Shown one piece after another: positions 1-8,621 of a stretch of DNA of 64,000 nt. The DNA comes from an uncultured Pluralibacter sp. (GTDB lineage: Bacteria; Pseudomonadota; Gammaproteobacteria; Enterobacterales; Enterobacteriaceae): positions 1 to 64,000 of the forward strand of contig NZ_CAJYMB010000113.1 of assembly GCF_913775985.1 (NCBI RefSeq). Direction: 5' to 3'. The notes under the pieces are model-generated. The model was not told the DNA's origin, did not search any database, and was given only the letters and a program-made list of their open reading frames with translations. Numbering within the stretch: the first letter of the stretch is position 1; every line of letters begins with the position of its first letter. Position numbers and translations under genes: made by a program.

Positions 1-526
1 CGGCACTCAAAGAGATGATTGCGGCGTCGCCACACAGGTGATGGAACAAGGGGCGGATAAGGGCTGGCGGATACGCATTTCAAACCCGACGGGAATTAAC
101 TGACTGGTCAATGTCCGCTTTTGCTCATAGCAGCCCTATCTAGCTTCTTGATGGGCAGCTTCGTGCCAGAAGTGGACGCTAGCAGGAGTGCCTTTCTGAT
201 TGGTTACCTGACGATAGTCTGCACAGTGAAACATTGATCTCTTTCTTCTTTCGTTTATAGTTAAGCGCCTGTTCCGACAAGATCAGGCTTCGTGGTCTGC
301 GTTCATCCCCTGATGAGCTGGCCTAATTCAGTCCTGAAGGCATCGTTTGCCGTAAAGGAGAACTCAAAAAATCATGCGTCTTACGCCACCCTGAGTCGTA
401 ACCCTTCTTTGTCGCACTGAGTAGTCTCAGTCGCGCACTCAAAAGCATCCCGTCTGCGGATGTGCTTTTCGCACCTGAAATTTTTGCCCTCACGGGCTGA
501 CTGTATCTAAAATCTGAGAAATTATT
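1..526. other. Gene-poor left edge
   Basis: No convincing complete gene is visible. A short frame (2..103, plus strand) is open from the window edge and ends in TGA after residues KGWRIRISNPTGIN; it could be the 3' end of a gene starting outside the window, but the family was not recognised. Positions 111-178 carry two pieces of a motif (GTCCGC... and TGCCAGAAGTGGACG) that recurs at several intergenic sites in this window. The last 110 bases hold two hairpins, listed separately. Confidence 0.4.
416..469 (+). promoter_or_regulatory. Two hairpins in the leader of the SulP gene
   Basis: ACTGAG (416-421) pairs with CTCAGT (426-431) around a TAGT loop. About ten bases on, AAAAGCA/TCC pairs with GGA/TGCTTTT over roughly 441-469. 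They lie 58-110 bases before the transporter ATG, so they may form a structured 5' leader or a terminator of upstream transcription. No known riboswitch class was recognised. Confidence 0.3.
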
Positions 527-2005
527 ATGCTGCTGTCCTCGACGCGTAAGGACTGGCTGGGTAACGTCCGTGGTGACGTGCTCGCCGGTATTGTCGTCGC
601 GCTCGCGCTCATTCCTGAAGCGATCGCGTTTTCCATCATTGCCGGAGTTGACCCGCAGGTCGGCCTCTACTCGGCGTTCTGTATTCCCGTGGTTATGGCC
701 ATCTTTGGCGGACGTCCCGCCATGATTTCATCGGCTACCGGCGCCATGGCACTGCTGATGATAACCCTGGTGAAAGACCACGGCCTGCAGTATCTGCTGG
801 CGGCATCAGTGCTGACCGGCCTGCTGCAGCTGGCTGCCGGCCACCTGAAGCTTGGCAGTCTGATGCGCTATGTGTCGCGCTCTGTCGTGACGGGCTTCGT
901 CAACGCGCTGGCCATTCTGATATTCATGGCGCAGCTGCCGGAGCTGACCAACGTGACCTGGCACGTTTATGCGCTTACTGCCGCCGGCCTGGCCATCATC
1001 TATCTCTTTCCATACCTCAATAAAACCATTCCCTCCCCGCTGGTCTGCATCGTGGTGCTGACGGCCATCTCCATGTGGCTGCACCTGGATGTGCGTACCG
1101 TGGGCGACATGGGCAAACTGCCCGACAGCCTGCCGGTGTTCCTCATTCCGGACATTCCGCTGAACCTGGATACGCTGCTGATTATCTTGCCTTACTCTGC
1201 CGGTCTCGCCGTGGTGGGACTGCTGGAGTCAATGATGACCGCCACTATCGTGGACGACATGACCGATACCCCGAGCGATAAAAACCGCGAGTGCAAGGCG
1301 CAGGGCATCGCCAACGTCTGCACGGCGTTTATCGGCGGTATGGCGGGCTGCGCCATGATCGGTCAGTCGGTAATTAACGTGAAGTCCGGCGGGCGCGGGC
1401 GCCTCTCCACCCTGACGGCCGGACTGGTGCTGCTCTGCCTGATAATCTTCCTTCGTGACCAGGTATCGCAGATCCCGATGGCGGCGCTGGTCGCGGTCAT
1501 GATCATGGTTTCCATCGGCACCTTCTCCTGGCGTTCCATTACCGACCTGCGCCGCCACCCGCTGTCAACCAGCGTGGTCATGCTGGCAACCGTGGTCGTG
1601 GTGGTGGCCACCGATAATCTGGCCTTCGGCGTGCTGACCGGGGTGCTGATTGCCTCGCTGAATTTTGCCACCAAGGTAGCGCGCTTTATGACGGTCAGGT
1701 CGTCACTGGAGGGCGATACCCGGACCTATACCGTGACTGGTCAGGTCTTTTTTGCCTCCGCCGATCGCTTTATGAGCCATTTTGACTTCCGGGAAGCTGT
1801 AGAGCGCGTGGTCATTGACGTCACACACGCCCACTTCTGGGACATCACCTCCGTGAGCGCGCTGGACAGGGCGGTAATCAAGTTCCGCCGTGAAGGCGCT
1901 GAGGTAGAAATATTGGGCATGAACGACGCCACCCGCACCCTCGTTGACCGCTTCGGCGTGCATGACAAGCCGGAAGAAGCGGAAAAACTGATGGGCGGTC
2001 ACTAA
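527..2005 (+). CDS. SulP-family inorganic anion transporter with STAS domain
   Basis: A 492-residue inner-membrane transporter. The N-terminal three quarters are a run of hydrophobic helices with SulP features: the early segment [20 protein letters not shown], the downstream '[10 protein letters not shown]' and the conserved '[24 protein letters not shown]' stretch (read here as two adjoining pieces). Residues from about 395 form a cytoplasmic STAS domain ('[22 protein letters not shown]' region). SulP proteins move sulfate, bicarbonate or other anions; which one is used here cannot be told. The stop is followed after 18 bases by a universal stress protein with its own AGGAG ribosome site, so the two probably form an operon ending at a terminator near 2860. 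Confidence 0.9.
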   Translation: MLLSSTRKDWLGNVRGDVLAGIVVALALIPEAIAFSIIAGVDPQVGLYSAFCIPVVMAIFGGRPAMISSATGAMALLMITLVKDHGLQYLLAASVLTGLLQLAAGHLKLGSLMRYVSRSVVTGFVNALAILIFMAQLPELTNVTWHVYALTAAGLAIIYLFPYLNKTIPSPLVCIVVLTAISMWLHLDVRTVGDMGKLPDSLPVFLIPDIPLNLDTLLIILPYSAGLAVVGLLESMMTATIVDDMTDTPSDKNRECKAQGIANVCTAFIGGMAGCAMIGQSVINVKSGGRGRLSTLTAGLVLLCLIIFLRDQVSQIPMAALVAVMIMVSIGTFSWRSITDLRRHPLSTSVVMLATVVVVVATDNLAFGVLTGVLIASLNFATKVARFMTVRSSLEGDTRTYTVTGQVFFASADRFMSHFDFREAVERVVIDVTHAHFWDITSVSALDRAVIKFRREGAEVEILGMNDATRTLVDRFGVHDKPEEAEKLMGGH

Positions 2006-2023
2006 CCGACAGGAGATTCAGCT

Positions 2024-2851
2024 ATGAACAATACCGTTGTGGCCTGCGTGGACGGTTCACCGTCAACCGGGCCGGTCTGTGACTACGCGGCGTGGGCCGC
2101 TGCCGGCCTTTCCGCGCCGCTGGCCCTGCTGCACGTGCTGGAAAAAGACGGTCATCCGGCCGTCTCTGACCTGAGCGGCAGCATTGGCATCGACAGCAAA
2201 GAGCTGCTGACCGAAGAGCTTGTGCGCGTGGAGGGGGAGCGCAGCCGCCTGCTCATGGCACAGGGTAAAGCCATTCTGACCGGCTGCGCGGAGCGGTTGT
2301 CCCGTGCGGGGGTTCCGGAAGTGTGCCAGCTGCAGATGCACGGCGCGCTGGATGAAATCCTTGCCGGGCTGGATGACGTCAGGCTGATGGTTCTCGGACA
2401 ACGGGGCGCGGAACATACGGTGGGCAGCCAGCTGGAAAGCGTCATCCGCCTGCAGAAAGAGCCCGTGCTGGTCGTGCCTGAAACGTTCAGCGCACCATCC
2501 CGGGTGCTTTTTGCCTGGGATGGCAGCGAGGCCAGTCGCCGAAACCTGACCCGGCTGACCGTGAGCCCGCTGCTTCGCGGTCTGAACTGTCATGTTGTGA
2601 TGGTGAACGGCGACGATGCTTCACTGCATGATGCGCAGCAAATCCTGCAGGCAGCCGGCATTGATGCAGAGTCCCGGCTGATTCAGGATGAATCCGTCTC
2701 GCGCGGGCTGTGCCGTTACGCGGAGGAAAACGGAGCGGACCTGATCGTGATGGGAGCCTGGGGACACTCCCGGCTGCGCCGGTTCTTTATCGGCAGTCAC
2801 ACCACGGCGATGCTGGCTGAAAGCCATTATCCGCTGCTGATGCTGCGGTAA
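2024..2851 (+). CDS. Tandem-domain universal stress protein (UspA family)
   Basis: A 275-residue soluble protein made of two Usp folds. Each half begins with a short beta strand and nucleotide-loop aspartate (VVACVDGSPST at the N-terminus; VLFAWDGSEAS at about 162). The second half ends with the ATP-binding signature G-x2-G-x9-G-S/T (GAWGHSRLRRFFIGSHT). UspE-like tandem proteins are stress-responsive; this one directly follows the SulP gene with an AGGAG site 8 bases before its ATG, a pairing that suggests it tunes or accompanies anion transport. The family call is firm; the cellular role is inferred. Confidence 0.88.
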   Translation: MNNTVVACVDGSPSTGPVCDYAAWAAAGLSAPLALLHVLEKDGHPAVSDLSGSIGIDSKELLTEELVRVEGERSRLLMAQGKAILTGCAERLSRAGVPEVCQLQMHGALDEILAGLDDVRLMVLGQRGAEHTVGSQLESVIRLQKEPVLVVPETFSAPSRVLFAWDGSEASRRNLTRLTVSPLLRGLNCHVVMVNGDDASLHDAQQILQAAGIDAESRLIQDESVSRGLCRYAEENGADLIVMGAWGHSRLRRFFIGSHTTAMLAESHYPLLMLR

Positions 2852-2858
2852 ACGTTAC

Positions 2859-2882
2859 GGGCCTGCAATCGCGGGCCCTTTT
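2859..2882 (+). terminator. Rho-independent-type terminator after the Usp gene
   Basis: GGGCC (2859-2863) pairs with GGCCC (2874-2878), followed by TTTT, eight bases after the Usp stop codon. The stem is short, so it may be weak. Confidence 0.55.
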
Positions 2883-2960
2883 CATAACACGCCTCCGGAA
2901 CATCAGTCCCGGAGCAGTTCATTTGTGCGGCACCTTTGTCAGCCGCGCTCAGGGAATACC

Positions 2961-4169
2961 ATGCGTCAGCTGTTTCGCTTTATGTATCAGCACGGCAGCC
3001 ATCTGGTTTTTGGCGCGATACTGATGGCAATGTCGAGTTTCGGACAGACTTATTTCGTATCGCTTTACGGGCAGGACCTGCGTCAGGCCTTCGGGCTCAG
3101 CGACGGCGGGCTGGGCGGTCTTTATGCCGCCGGCACCGTGATGAGTGCCGTCACGCTAACCTGGGCAGGCCGGATGATTGATTACACCACCACCCGTCGC
3201 TTCACCCTGGCCGTTACCCTGCTGCTGGTGACGGCGTGCCTGCTGGTCTCCTGTGCGCAGGCGGCATGGATGCTTTGTGCAGGTTTTTACCTGCTTCGTC
3301 TCGGCGGGCAGGGGCTGATGGTGCATACCGCTCTAACGGCGACTGCGCGCCAGTTTCCGTTTGATGCCGGCAAGGCGCTGGGCGCTATCGCACTGGGCCT
3401 GTCGCTGGCGCAGGCGCTGTTTCCGTTGGCTGCCGTACAGATTAACTATCTGACGGGATGGCGCACTGCCTGGCTGATAAACGCTGCGGTCCTGGTGGCC
3501 GGCGTTGCGCTGGCTGTCAGCTGCCTTCCGCGCACAGCCGAAAAGCCGCTGCGGACTTTCAGAAAGCGGGGCGCAGAGAAGGTTCGCGAAGCGTCAGTAT
3601 GGAAGAACCGGAATCTGCTCCTGGCGCTGCCCGCAGTACTAGCGTCACCTTTCATCACCACGGGCTTCTTTTTCCATCAGGCGCGCCTGGCAGAGGAGAA
3701 AGGATGGGCGCTGTCGTGGGTTGCAGGGTGGTTTATTGCCTATGCGATAACGCAGGCGATTTCCCTGCTGTCATTTGGCCCGCTGATAGACCGGCTGACG
3801 CCACGCCGGCTGCTTCCGTGGTTTCTGCTGCCCCAGGGAGCCGGCATGCTGGCGCTGTGGCTTAGCAGCAGTCAATGGGTCACGCCGTTTTATCTCATCA
3901 TGACCGGCGTATCGTCAGCCATTGCATCCACGCTGGCGACCGCGCTGTGGGTACAGCTGTTTGGCTCCGCGCAGCTGGCAAAAGTGCGATCGGCCGTTGA
4001 GGCAGGTACTGTGCTTGCCAGCGGCGCTTCTCCGGTCATCATGGGTGTGCTGATTGATCATCACGTCACTCTCAGAATACAGGCACTGATTTGCCTGGTT
4101 TTCATTACCGCTGCTAGCCTGGTAGCAACCCGGGTTCAGGTCGCCAGCCCTGAGGACATAAACAGTTGA
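2961..4169 (+). CDS. Major facilitator superfamily (MFS) transporter
   Basis: A membrane protein of about 402 residues with roughly twelve hydrophobic segments in two halves, the MFS layout. The loop between helices 2 and 3 reads 'GRMIDYTTTRR', a form of the MFS G-x3-D-R/K signature. An in-frame GTG at 2925 would add 12 residues; the ATG at 2961 is preferred because AGGGA lies just before it and the extension has no membrane character. No clear substrate can be named. It stands alone: the next genes are on the other strand. Confidence 0.85.
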   Translation: MRQLFRFMYQHGSHLVFGAILMAMSSFGQTYFVSLYGQDLRQAFGLSDGGLGGLYAAGTVMSAVTLTWAGRMIDYTTTRRFTLAVTLLLVTACLLVSCAQAAWMLCAGFYLLRLGGQGLMVHTALTATARQFPFDAGKALGAIALGLSLAQALFPLAAVQINYLTGWRTAWLINAAVLVAGVALAVSCLPRTAEKPLRTFRKRGAEKVREASVWKNRNLLLALPAVLASPFITTGFFFHQARLAEEKGWALSWVAGWFIAYAITQAISLLSFGPLIDRLTPRRLLPWFLLPQGAGMLALWLSSSQWVTPFYLIMTGVSSAIASTLATALWVQLFGSAQLAKVRSAVEAGTVLASGASPVIMGVLIDHHVTLRIQALICLVFITAASLVATRVQVASPEDINS

Positions 4170-4294
4170 ATACAGAGCTTGTCTGACTGGCCCAAAGTGC
4201 AGTAAGTAAATTCAACTCTGTACCAAAGCGGACATCATGGCCATTAAACAGTGCCAACAGCTGAGTTAGACTCTCTGAGGTAGAATATCTGGCA

Positions 4295-4822
4295 TTATTT
4301 ATCAGCCTTGTTCCATGGCATTTTTAACAATAAATTTGCCATTCCACATGTACCGCTGACGCCTGCAAAAAGCAATCCTGCGCCTGTAATTCCGGAGAGT
4401 AAAAACAGACGGCTGTCTATGCTGTATCCCACAACAACGCCAGCAAGAACCAGTGTGCCCGCTGCAATCTGTACTTGTCTCATAACAGGCAATGGTTGCT
4501 TTTTGTCTTCAACAACCGGGAGGCGAGCGCTCTTCCATGAATCAATTCCACCAGCCAGTATAAAAGCAGGTGCCGGGCCTGCTGTTGCCATGAGCGTAAT
4601 GGCATTTTGAGCAGTGCGGCCACCTGACAGACAGTAAAAGATGACAGGCAGCCCCTCTGGATTATCTATCTTTTTACCTGACAGGATATCGGTAAGGGGA
4701 AATGAACGTGCGTCAGGAATATGTTCACGCAGATATTCTGTTGTATCGCGAATATCAATGAGCAAAGCGCCTTGTTCAATCAGCCTTTTAACTTTTTCAG
4801 GTGCTACAGATTCCTGACTCAT
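4295..4822 (-). CDS. ygaP: Membrane-anchored rhodanese, YgaP-like
   Basis: A 175-residue protein with an N-terminal rhodanese domain (about 1-105) and two C-terminal membrane helices (about 118-170). The catalytic loop is C64-L-S-G-G-R-T, matching the six-residue active-site loop of single-domain sulfurtransferases; 'LIDIRDTTEYLREHIPDA' is the usual CH2A-type motif. A second cysteine sits in the membrane part at 159. E. coli YgaP has the same arrangement and is encoded next to the ArsR-type regulator YgaV. Here the start overlaps the end of the upstream regulator by four bases (ATGA), so the two are translated from one message. It probably handles reactive sulfur species at the membrane. Confidence 0.85.
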   Translation of the reverse strand: MSQESVAPEKVKRLIEQGALLIDIRDTTEYLREHIPDARSFPLTDILSGKKIDNPEGLPVIFYCLSGGRTAQNAITLMATAGPAPAFILAGGIDSWKSARLPVVEDKKQPLPVMRQVQIAAGTLVLAGVVVGYSIDSRLFLLSGITGAGLLFAGVSGTCGMANLLLKMPWNKADK

Positions 4823-5130
4823 TTGAACTCCTCAGTACAATAAATTTCTTTGAGCGCAGAGATAACTTTCTTTACAGCATCATCTTTGATGAAGTAGTTA
4901 ATTCTCTGAGCCACTCTTTCAGACTCAATTAATCCATCCTCTTTCATTTTTGCTAAATGCTGAGAGGTTGCTGAGGGTGTTAAGCCGGTCAACTTACACA
5001 AATCACCTGATGAGGTGCCAGGTTTATCGATCAGCACACAGAGGATCAGTAGCCGGCGGGTGTTACTCATCGACTTAAGTAGGGTGGTTGCGCGCGAGGC
5101 GCTTTCCTGTAGTTGCAAAGTGATATTCAT
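4819..5130 (-). CDS. ygaV: ArsR-family repressor, YgaV-like
   Basis: A 103-residue winged-helix regulator: helix-turn-helix 'SGDLCKLTGLTPSATSQHL' (about 42-60) followed by the wing 'EDGLIESERVAQRINYFI'. It resembles the YgaV/BigR subgroup, which responds to sulfide or persulfide through cysteines rather than metals; cysteines are present at about 31, 46 and 96. It is the first gene of a two-gene operon with the rhodanese and has a tandem 16-bp repeat directly upstream that fits an autoregulatory operator. Confidence in the family is high; the inducer is inferred from the partner gene. Confidence 0.85.
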   Translation of the reverse strand: MNITLQLQESASRATTLLKSMSNTRRLLILCVLIDKPGTSSGDLCKLTGLTPSATSQHLAKMKEDGLIESERVAQRINYFIKDDAVKKVISALKEIYCTEEFK

Positions 5131-5134
5131 CTCT

Positions 5135-5166
5135 TAATTTTAGAAATCTCTAATTTTAGAAAACTC
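5135..5166 (-). promoter_or_regulatory. Tandem 16-bp operator upstream of the ArsR gene
   Basis: TAATTTTAGAAATCTC (5135-5150) is followed at once by TAATTTTAGAAAACTC (5151-5166), 15 of 16 bases identical, starting four bases before the regulator's start codon. The position and repetition fit a repressor operator overlapping the promoter of the ygaVP-like operon. Confidence 0.55.
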
Positions 5167-5438
5167 TAAACAAAAAACCATTCTCATGCAAGCAGAAAAT
5201 TTCAGCGAATCAGTTAATCTGAGTTTACTGATTAACATTTTAGAATCATGCATTTATGTGTATTCAGCCCCAAAGAGCAAAAGCCGGACATACGAAAAAT
5301 CATAAAAATGTAACGACCAGGTGAGCACTGGCATGGCGGAATTCGGGGGAAGCGGTGGACAGTTTTCAGGCATCGACTATTATTTAAATACCATGCCGCA
5401 GTGATAAGCATGATGGACCTTCAGTACTCTCTTTACAG

Positions 5439-5460
5439 CCCGCTCAGCGCGGGTTTTTTT
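5439..5460 (+). terminator. Hairpin with T-tract near the P4-like relic
   Basis: CCCGC (5439-5443) pairs with GCGGG (5449-5453), followed by seven T residues. It faces the plus strand and precedes the Icd/Ash-like reading frames, as is often seen at such loci. Confidence 0.6.
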
Positions 5461-5706
5461 ATATATGCTGCCCGTATTCACGCTGAAGATTTCTTTCCCT
5501 CCCCACATGTAACTTTGAACGCCCGCTATCCGTCCTGCCCAGACAGGTGGCGTGAGAGAAATGAAGGAATTTGCCGGTTGCACCGCTAAGGCACTATTCT
5601 TTACCCCCGTTGATAAGCGGGCGCGCATCAACGGGCACCCGCAGGAAGGAACGGCTCCCTGTGACAAATCTGGCGGCAGGTCCTTTTTTTCAATTAAATC
5701 CGTGCA

Positions 5707-6207
5707 ATGCCGTCATCACTATCACGCATGTGCCAGCGCCTGGTGTTAGCAATGCCGTGGAAACCCGCATCGATTTGCACCAGATGTCATCATCAGATCG
5801 CAGTGTTTCAGTACTGTTCGAATCAGCAACGTCGTCTGATTTTTTTACTTTTGCAGGGGGTGATAACTGGGATGATTTTATTCCAGAGAGTCGATACCAT
5901 TAACGCAGTAAAGTTATTCAAAACAGTGACACTTGCAGGTATGACCATCGCCATCAGGCCAATTGTCCGACCGTTAACCGGAGCAACCGTTGTGGTTATG
6001 AACAAACCTACCCAGACGCGCCTTAAGTATCAGTATCGCTTTCTGGCTGTCTCACGCGAGGACCGGTCCGCTCACCCGTTCCGTCTTTGTATTGATGCGG
6101 ATTCGGAACAGGAAGCCCGCCGCATTCTTGCCCCATACTTTATCCTTTCTTTCACGGGGCAGCAGCCTGCAGATGAAGAGGAAATGTGTAAGTCCATGAA
6201 TTCCTGA
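5707..6207 (+). CDS. P4-type Icd/Ash-like protein (phage remnant)
   Basis: The last 70 residues (from about 98) read 'RFLAVSREDRSAHPFRLCID' then 'EQEARRILAPYFILSFTGQQP', the signature of enterobacterial 'host cell division inhibitor Icd-like' proteins related to phage P4 ash/icd. Upstream residues 'MPWKPASICT' and 'FQYCSNQQRRLI' also match that family, but other open frames overlap the same DNA (5552..5749 and 5571..5903), as is usual for these loci. The true start is therefore uncertain; an internal ATG at 5998 gives the conserved core. Probably a solitary satellite-phage relic: no integrase or other P4 gene is nearby. Confidence 0.45.
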   Translation: MPSSLSRMCQRLVLAMPWKPASICTRCHHQIAVFQYCSNQQRRLIFLLLQGVITGMILFQRVDTINAVKLFKTVTLAGMTIAIRPIVRPLTGATVVVMNKPTQTRLKYQYRFLAVSREDRSAHPFRLCIDADSEQEARRILAPYFILSFTGQQPADEEEMCKSMNS

Positions 6208-6923
6208 CTTACCTCCCATATCCTGCACGGCCTAATGGTGATGCGTTAGGTATCCGTAAGGATTTCAGGTGCGACCGGATATCGAAAAGGAAATACTCAG
6301 CTGCTGCAAAACCGCGTCGGGAAGTTCAGGTGGCACAGCAGAATGCACCTTTGAAACAGGCGTGATGGTGCCCCCTGTATTTTCGAACAAAGCAGGGCTT
6401 CCCCCTGCTTTGATTAGACATGCTAAACTTACTTTTGATGGTGTACATCCGGTGCTCTGAAGTCCAGTTCTACAGGCCTTTACATCTGCGATTCTTTAAG
6501 CGTCCGCTGAGGCAAGCCACTTTTTTGCCATCTCCTTCTTCTGTTGTTCCTGCGCTGTAAGCTCGTCATTGTCATACTCAGCGTGCTGTGAGCCTGTTTC
6601 GTCACTGTCTTCGGTGTTTATGGGCCATCCTGTAAGTTGCTGTCGTTTTTATCACACTTCATTTTCACTCTCCTCTCTTCTGAAATTTATCCCGGCAGGG
6701 GAATGGGGTTGTGCAGTGTATGTACAAATCTTTTCGAGTGATGCGACTTTCACGACGTTAAGCACGCAATGTGATAGCTGGCAGCTTGTATACGAACATC
6801 GCATCCGGGAGTTCGTCATAACTCATACTGTTAATTCCGGTATAAACACTCGCACTTTTCCTCCGGGCTGCCGATAACATTTTTATCATTCACCATCACT
6901 TCCATAATTTATTGAGAATTACG
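6208..6923. other. Gap before the chemoreceptor gene
   Basis: Apart from one broken small frame on the minus strand (listed separately), no supportable gene was seen. Frames at 6269..6460 and 6569..6877 lack ribosome sites and recognisable content. Confidence 0.4.
6496..6662 (-). pseudogene. Broken small hydrophilic protein
   Basis: A strong ribosome site (GAGAGGAG) precedes an ATG at 6662 that reads MKCDKNDSNLQDGP and stops. Changing frame by one base near 6622 restores an acidic/charged reading frame ending 'ELTAQEQQKKEMAKKWLAS' and TAA at 6496. This looks like a 50- to 60-residue gene with one frameshift. The family was not recognised; a sequencing error is also possible. Confidence 0.35.
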
Positions 6924-8468
6924 ATGAGAATATCTACCCGGCTTGCATCAGGCTTCGGTCTGCTTATTTTGCTCTTTATCATCTGCACGGGCATCGCATT
7001 GAACGCGCTGGATCGTGCCAGTGACGGCATGGACGACGCAGTCAACGTCAAAATGAAAAAGTACCAGCTGGTACTGGACATGCGCGGTGGACTGAGGGAT
7101 ATGGGCATTGCGGTTCGTAACATGGCTTTGCTCAGTGAACCCGAGGCCATGAAGCCGGAGTGGGAGCGACTGCAGAAGCAAAAGGCGCTTTATATTGAAA
7201 ACCGGCGGGCACTGGGTGAAATAATGAATACGGACTCGACGTCTCAGGGACGTGCGGTATTCAGCCAGATTAGCGACGCTGAAGGTCCTGCGCTGGCAGC
7301 ACTTGAACAGGCAGGCCAACTTGGGCTGGCAAACCAGGCCAGAGAGGCCACTGATTACCTTATGAAAGTCACGCGTCCGGCACAGAGCACTCTTCTGAAA
7401 GCGCTGAACGAGATGACACAGGTTCAGATGTCTAACACGCAGTCTGCCGTTGAGGAGAACAGCCAGTCTGCCGATCACGCAGCGTTCATACTTATCTTAC
7501 TTGCAGTGACATCCGTTCTGGTTGCGGTTGCAACCTGCGTATTTACCATCAGGGTGCTGATGCGTCAGTTGGGCGGTGAGCCGTCGCAGGCGCAGGCAAT
7601 TGCAGCCAGCATTGCGGCAGGGGACCTGGCAACACCGGTGAAATTGCGTCACAACGACTCGCGCAGTCTGCTGGCTTCGCTGAGCAGCATGCAGGCAAAT
7701 CTGCGCGGACTGGTGTCGCAAATAAAAGACGCCTCAACTTCTGTGGCATTAGCCGCGGATGAAATCTCGCAGGGCAACACCGAGCTCTCCTCCCGCACAG
7801 AGCAGCAGGCCGCTGCCTTGCAGGAGACGGCCGCCAGCATGGAGCAACTCACCACAACGGTAAAAAGTAATACAGCAGGTGCACAGCAGACCGCCGACTC
7901 AGCACGTCAAACCGCGTTACTAGCCCGCACGGGCGAAGCGGACATACAGCGCATGTCTGAAACGATGGATGCCATCTCACTGAGCGCGACCAGGGTTCGT
8001 GATATTACCGCAGTCATCGAGAGCATCGCTTTTCAGACCAACATTCTCGCCCTGAATGCGGCGGTAGAAGCGGCAAGAGCAGGCGAGGAGGGGCGTGGTT
8101 TTGCCGTGGTGGCGGGTGAGGTCAGGACGCTTGCCCAGCGCAGCGCCAACGCCGCGCGGGACATCAAGCAGCTTATTGAACAGGCAGTAGAACAGGTAGA
8201 AAGTGGTGTAAAAGTCGCGGCTGGCACGAGTACGAGCATCCTCAAAATCGTGGGTATGGTTAATGAACTGGCTAAAGCAATGGATAACATTTCTCTGGCC
8301 TCTTCAGAGCAGATGCAGGGGATCTCGCAGGTCAGCATTGCTGTAAGCCAGATGGACGGCGTCACGCAGAATAATGCCGCGCTTGTTGAGGAGTCATCGT
8401 CAGCATCGCAGTCACTTTCCGGGCAGGCGCATGCGCTCCGCGGGATGGTGGAATCCTTCCGGGTCTGA
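6924..8468 (+). CDS. Methyl-accepting chemotaxis protein
   Basis: A 514-residue chemoreceptor. Residues 7-27 form the first membrane helix, about 28-185 a periplasmic four-helix-bundle sensor, about 186-208 the second helix, then a HAMP linker and the long signalling coiled coil. The tip carries the invariant hairpin 'IAFQTNILALNAAVEAARAG' followed by 'EEGRGFAVVAGEVRTLAQRS'. There is no C-terminal NWETF-type pentapeptide for CheR/CheB tethering. A TTG at 6912 is also in frame, but the ATG at 6924 gives the normal short cytoplasmic N-terminus. No che genes lie nearby, so it must plug into the chromosomal chemotaxis array. Ligand unknown. Confidence 0.92.
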   Translation: MRISTRLASGFGLLILLFIICTGIALNALDRASDGMDDAVNVKMKKYQLVLDMRGGLRDMGIAVRNMALLSEPEAMKPEWERLQKQKALYIENRRALGEIMNTDSTSQGRAVFSQISDAEGPALAALEQAGQLGLANQAREATDYLMKVTRPAQSTLLKALNEMTQVQMSNTQSAVEENSQSADHAAFILILLAVTSVLVAVATCVFTIRVLMRQLGGEPSQAQAIAASIAAGDLATPVKLRHNDSRSLLASLSSMQANLRGLVSQIKDASTSVALAADEISQGNTELSSRTEQQAAALQETAASMEQLTTTVKSNTAGAQQTADSARQTALLARTGEADIQRMSETMDAISLSATRVRDITAVIESIAFQTNILALNAAVEAARAGEEGRGFAVVAGEVRTLAQRSANAARDIKQLIEQAVEQVESGVKVAAGTSTSILKIVGMVNELAKAMDNISLASSEQMQGISQVSIAVSQMDGVTQNNAALVEESSSASQSLSGQAHALRGMVESFRV

Positions 8469-8509
8469 GGTGCTGTCAACAGAAAAGGCTGCAGATTTAT
8501 GCTCCATGG

Positions 8510-8562
8510 CAGGCGCACCCTTATGGACACGTTGCCGCTAAAGCCCGTAGCGTCAGGGATGG
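8510..8562 (+). ncRNA. Candidate structured leader of nhaA (nhaA-type cation riboswitch?)
   Basis: Sixty bases before nhaA the leader folds: CGCTA (8536-8540) pairs perfectly with TAGCG (8548-8552), and outside it CCCT (8518-8521) can pair with AGGG (8555-8558), followed by ATGGCCC. Lithium/sodium-sensing nhaA-I riboswitches are known upstream of nhaA in proteobacteria, and the conserved-looking GCCGCTAA and CAGGGATGG blocks fit my memory of that class. The match was not computed. Without it, this is simply a hairpin-rich leader. Confidence 0.4.
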
Positions 8563-8621
8563 CCCGGATGTGGAATGAATGGTAATGTGCGGGGTTTTTA
8601 TCAACCGGATGATATGTCTTT

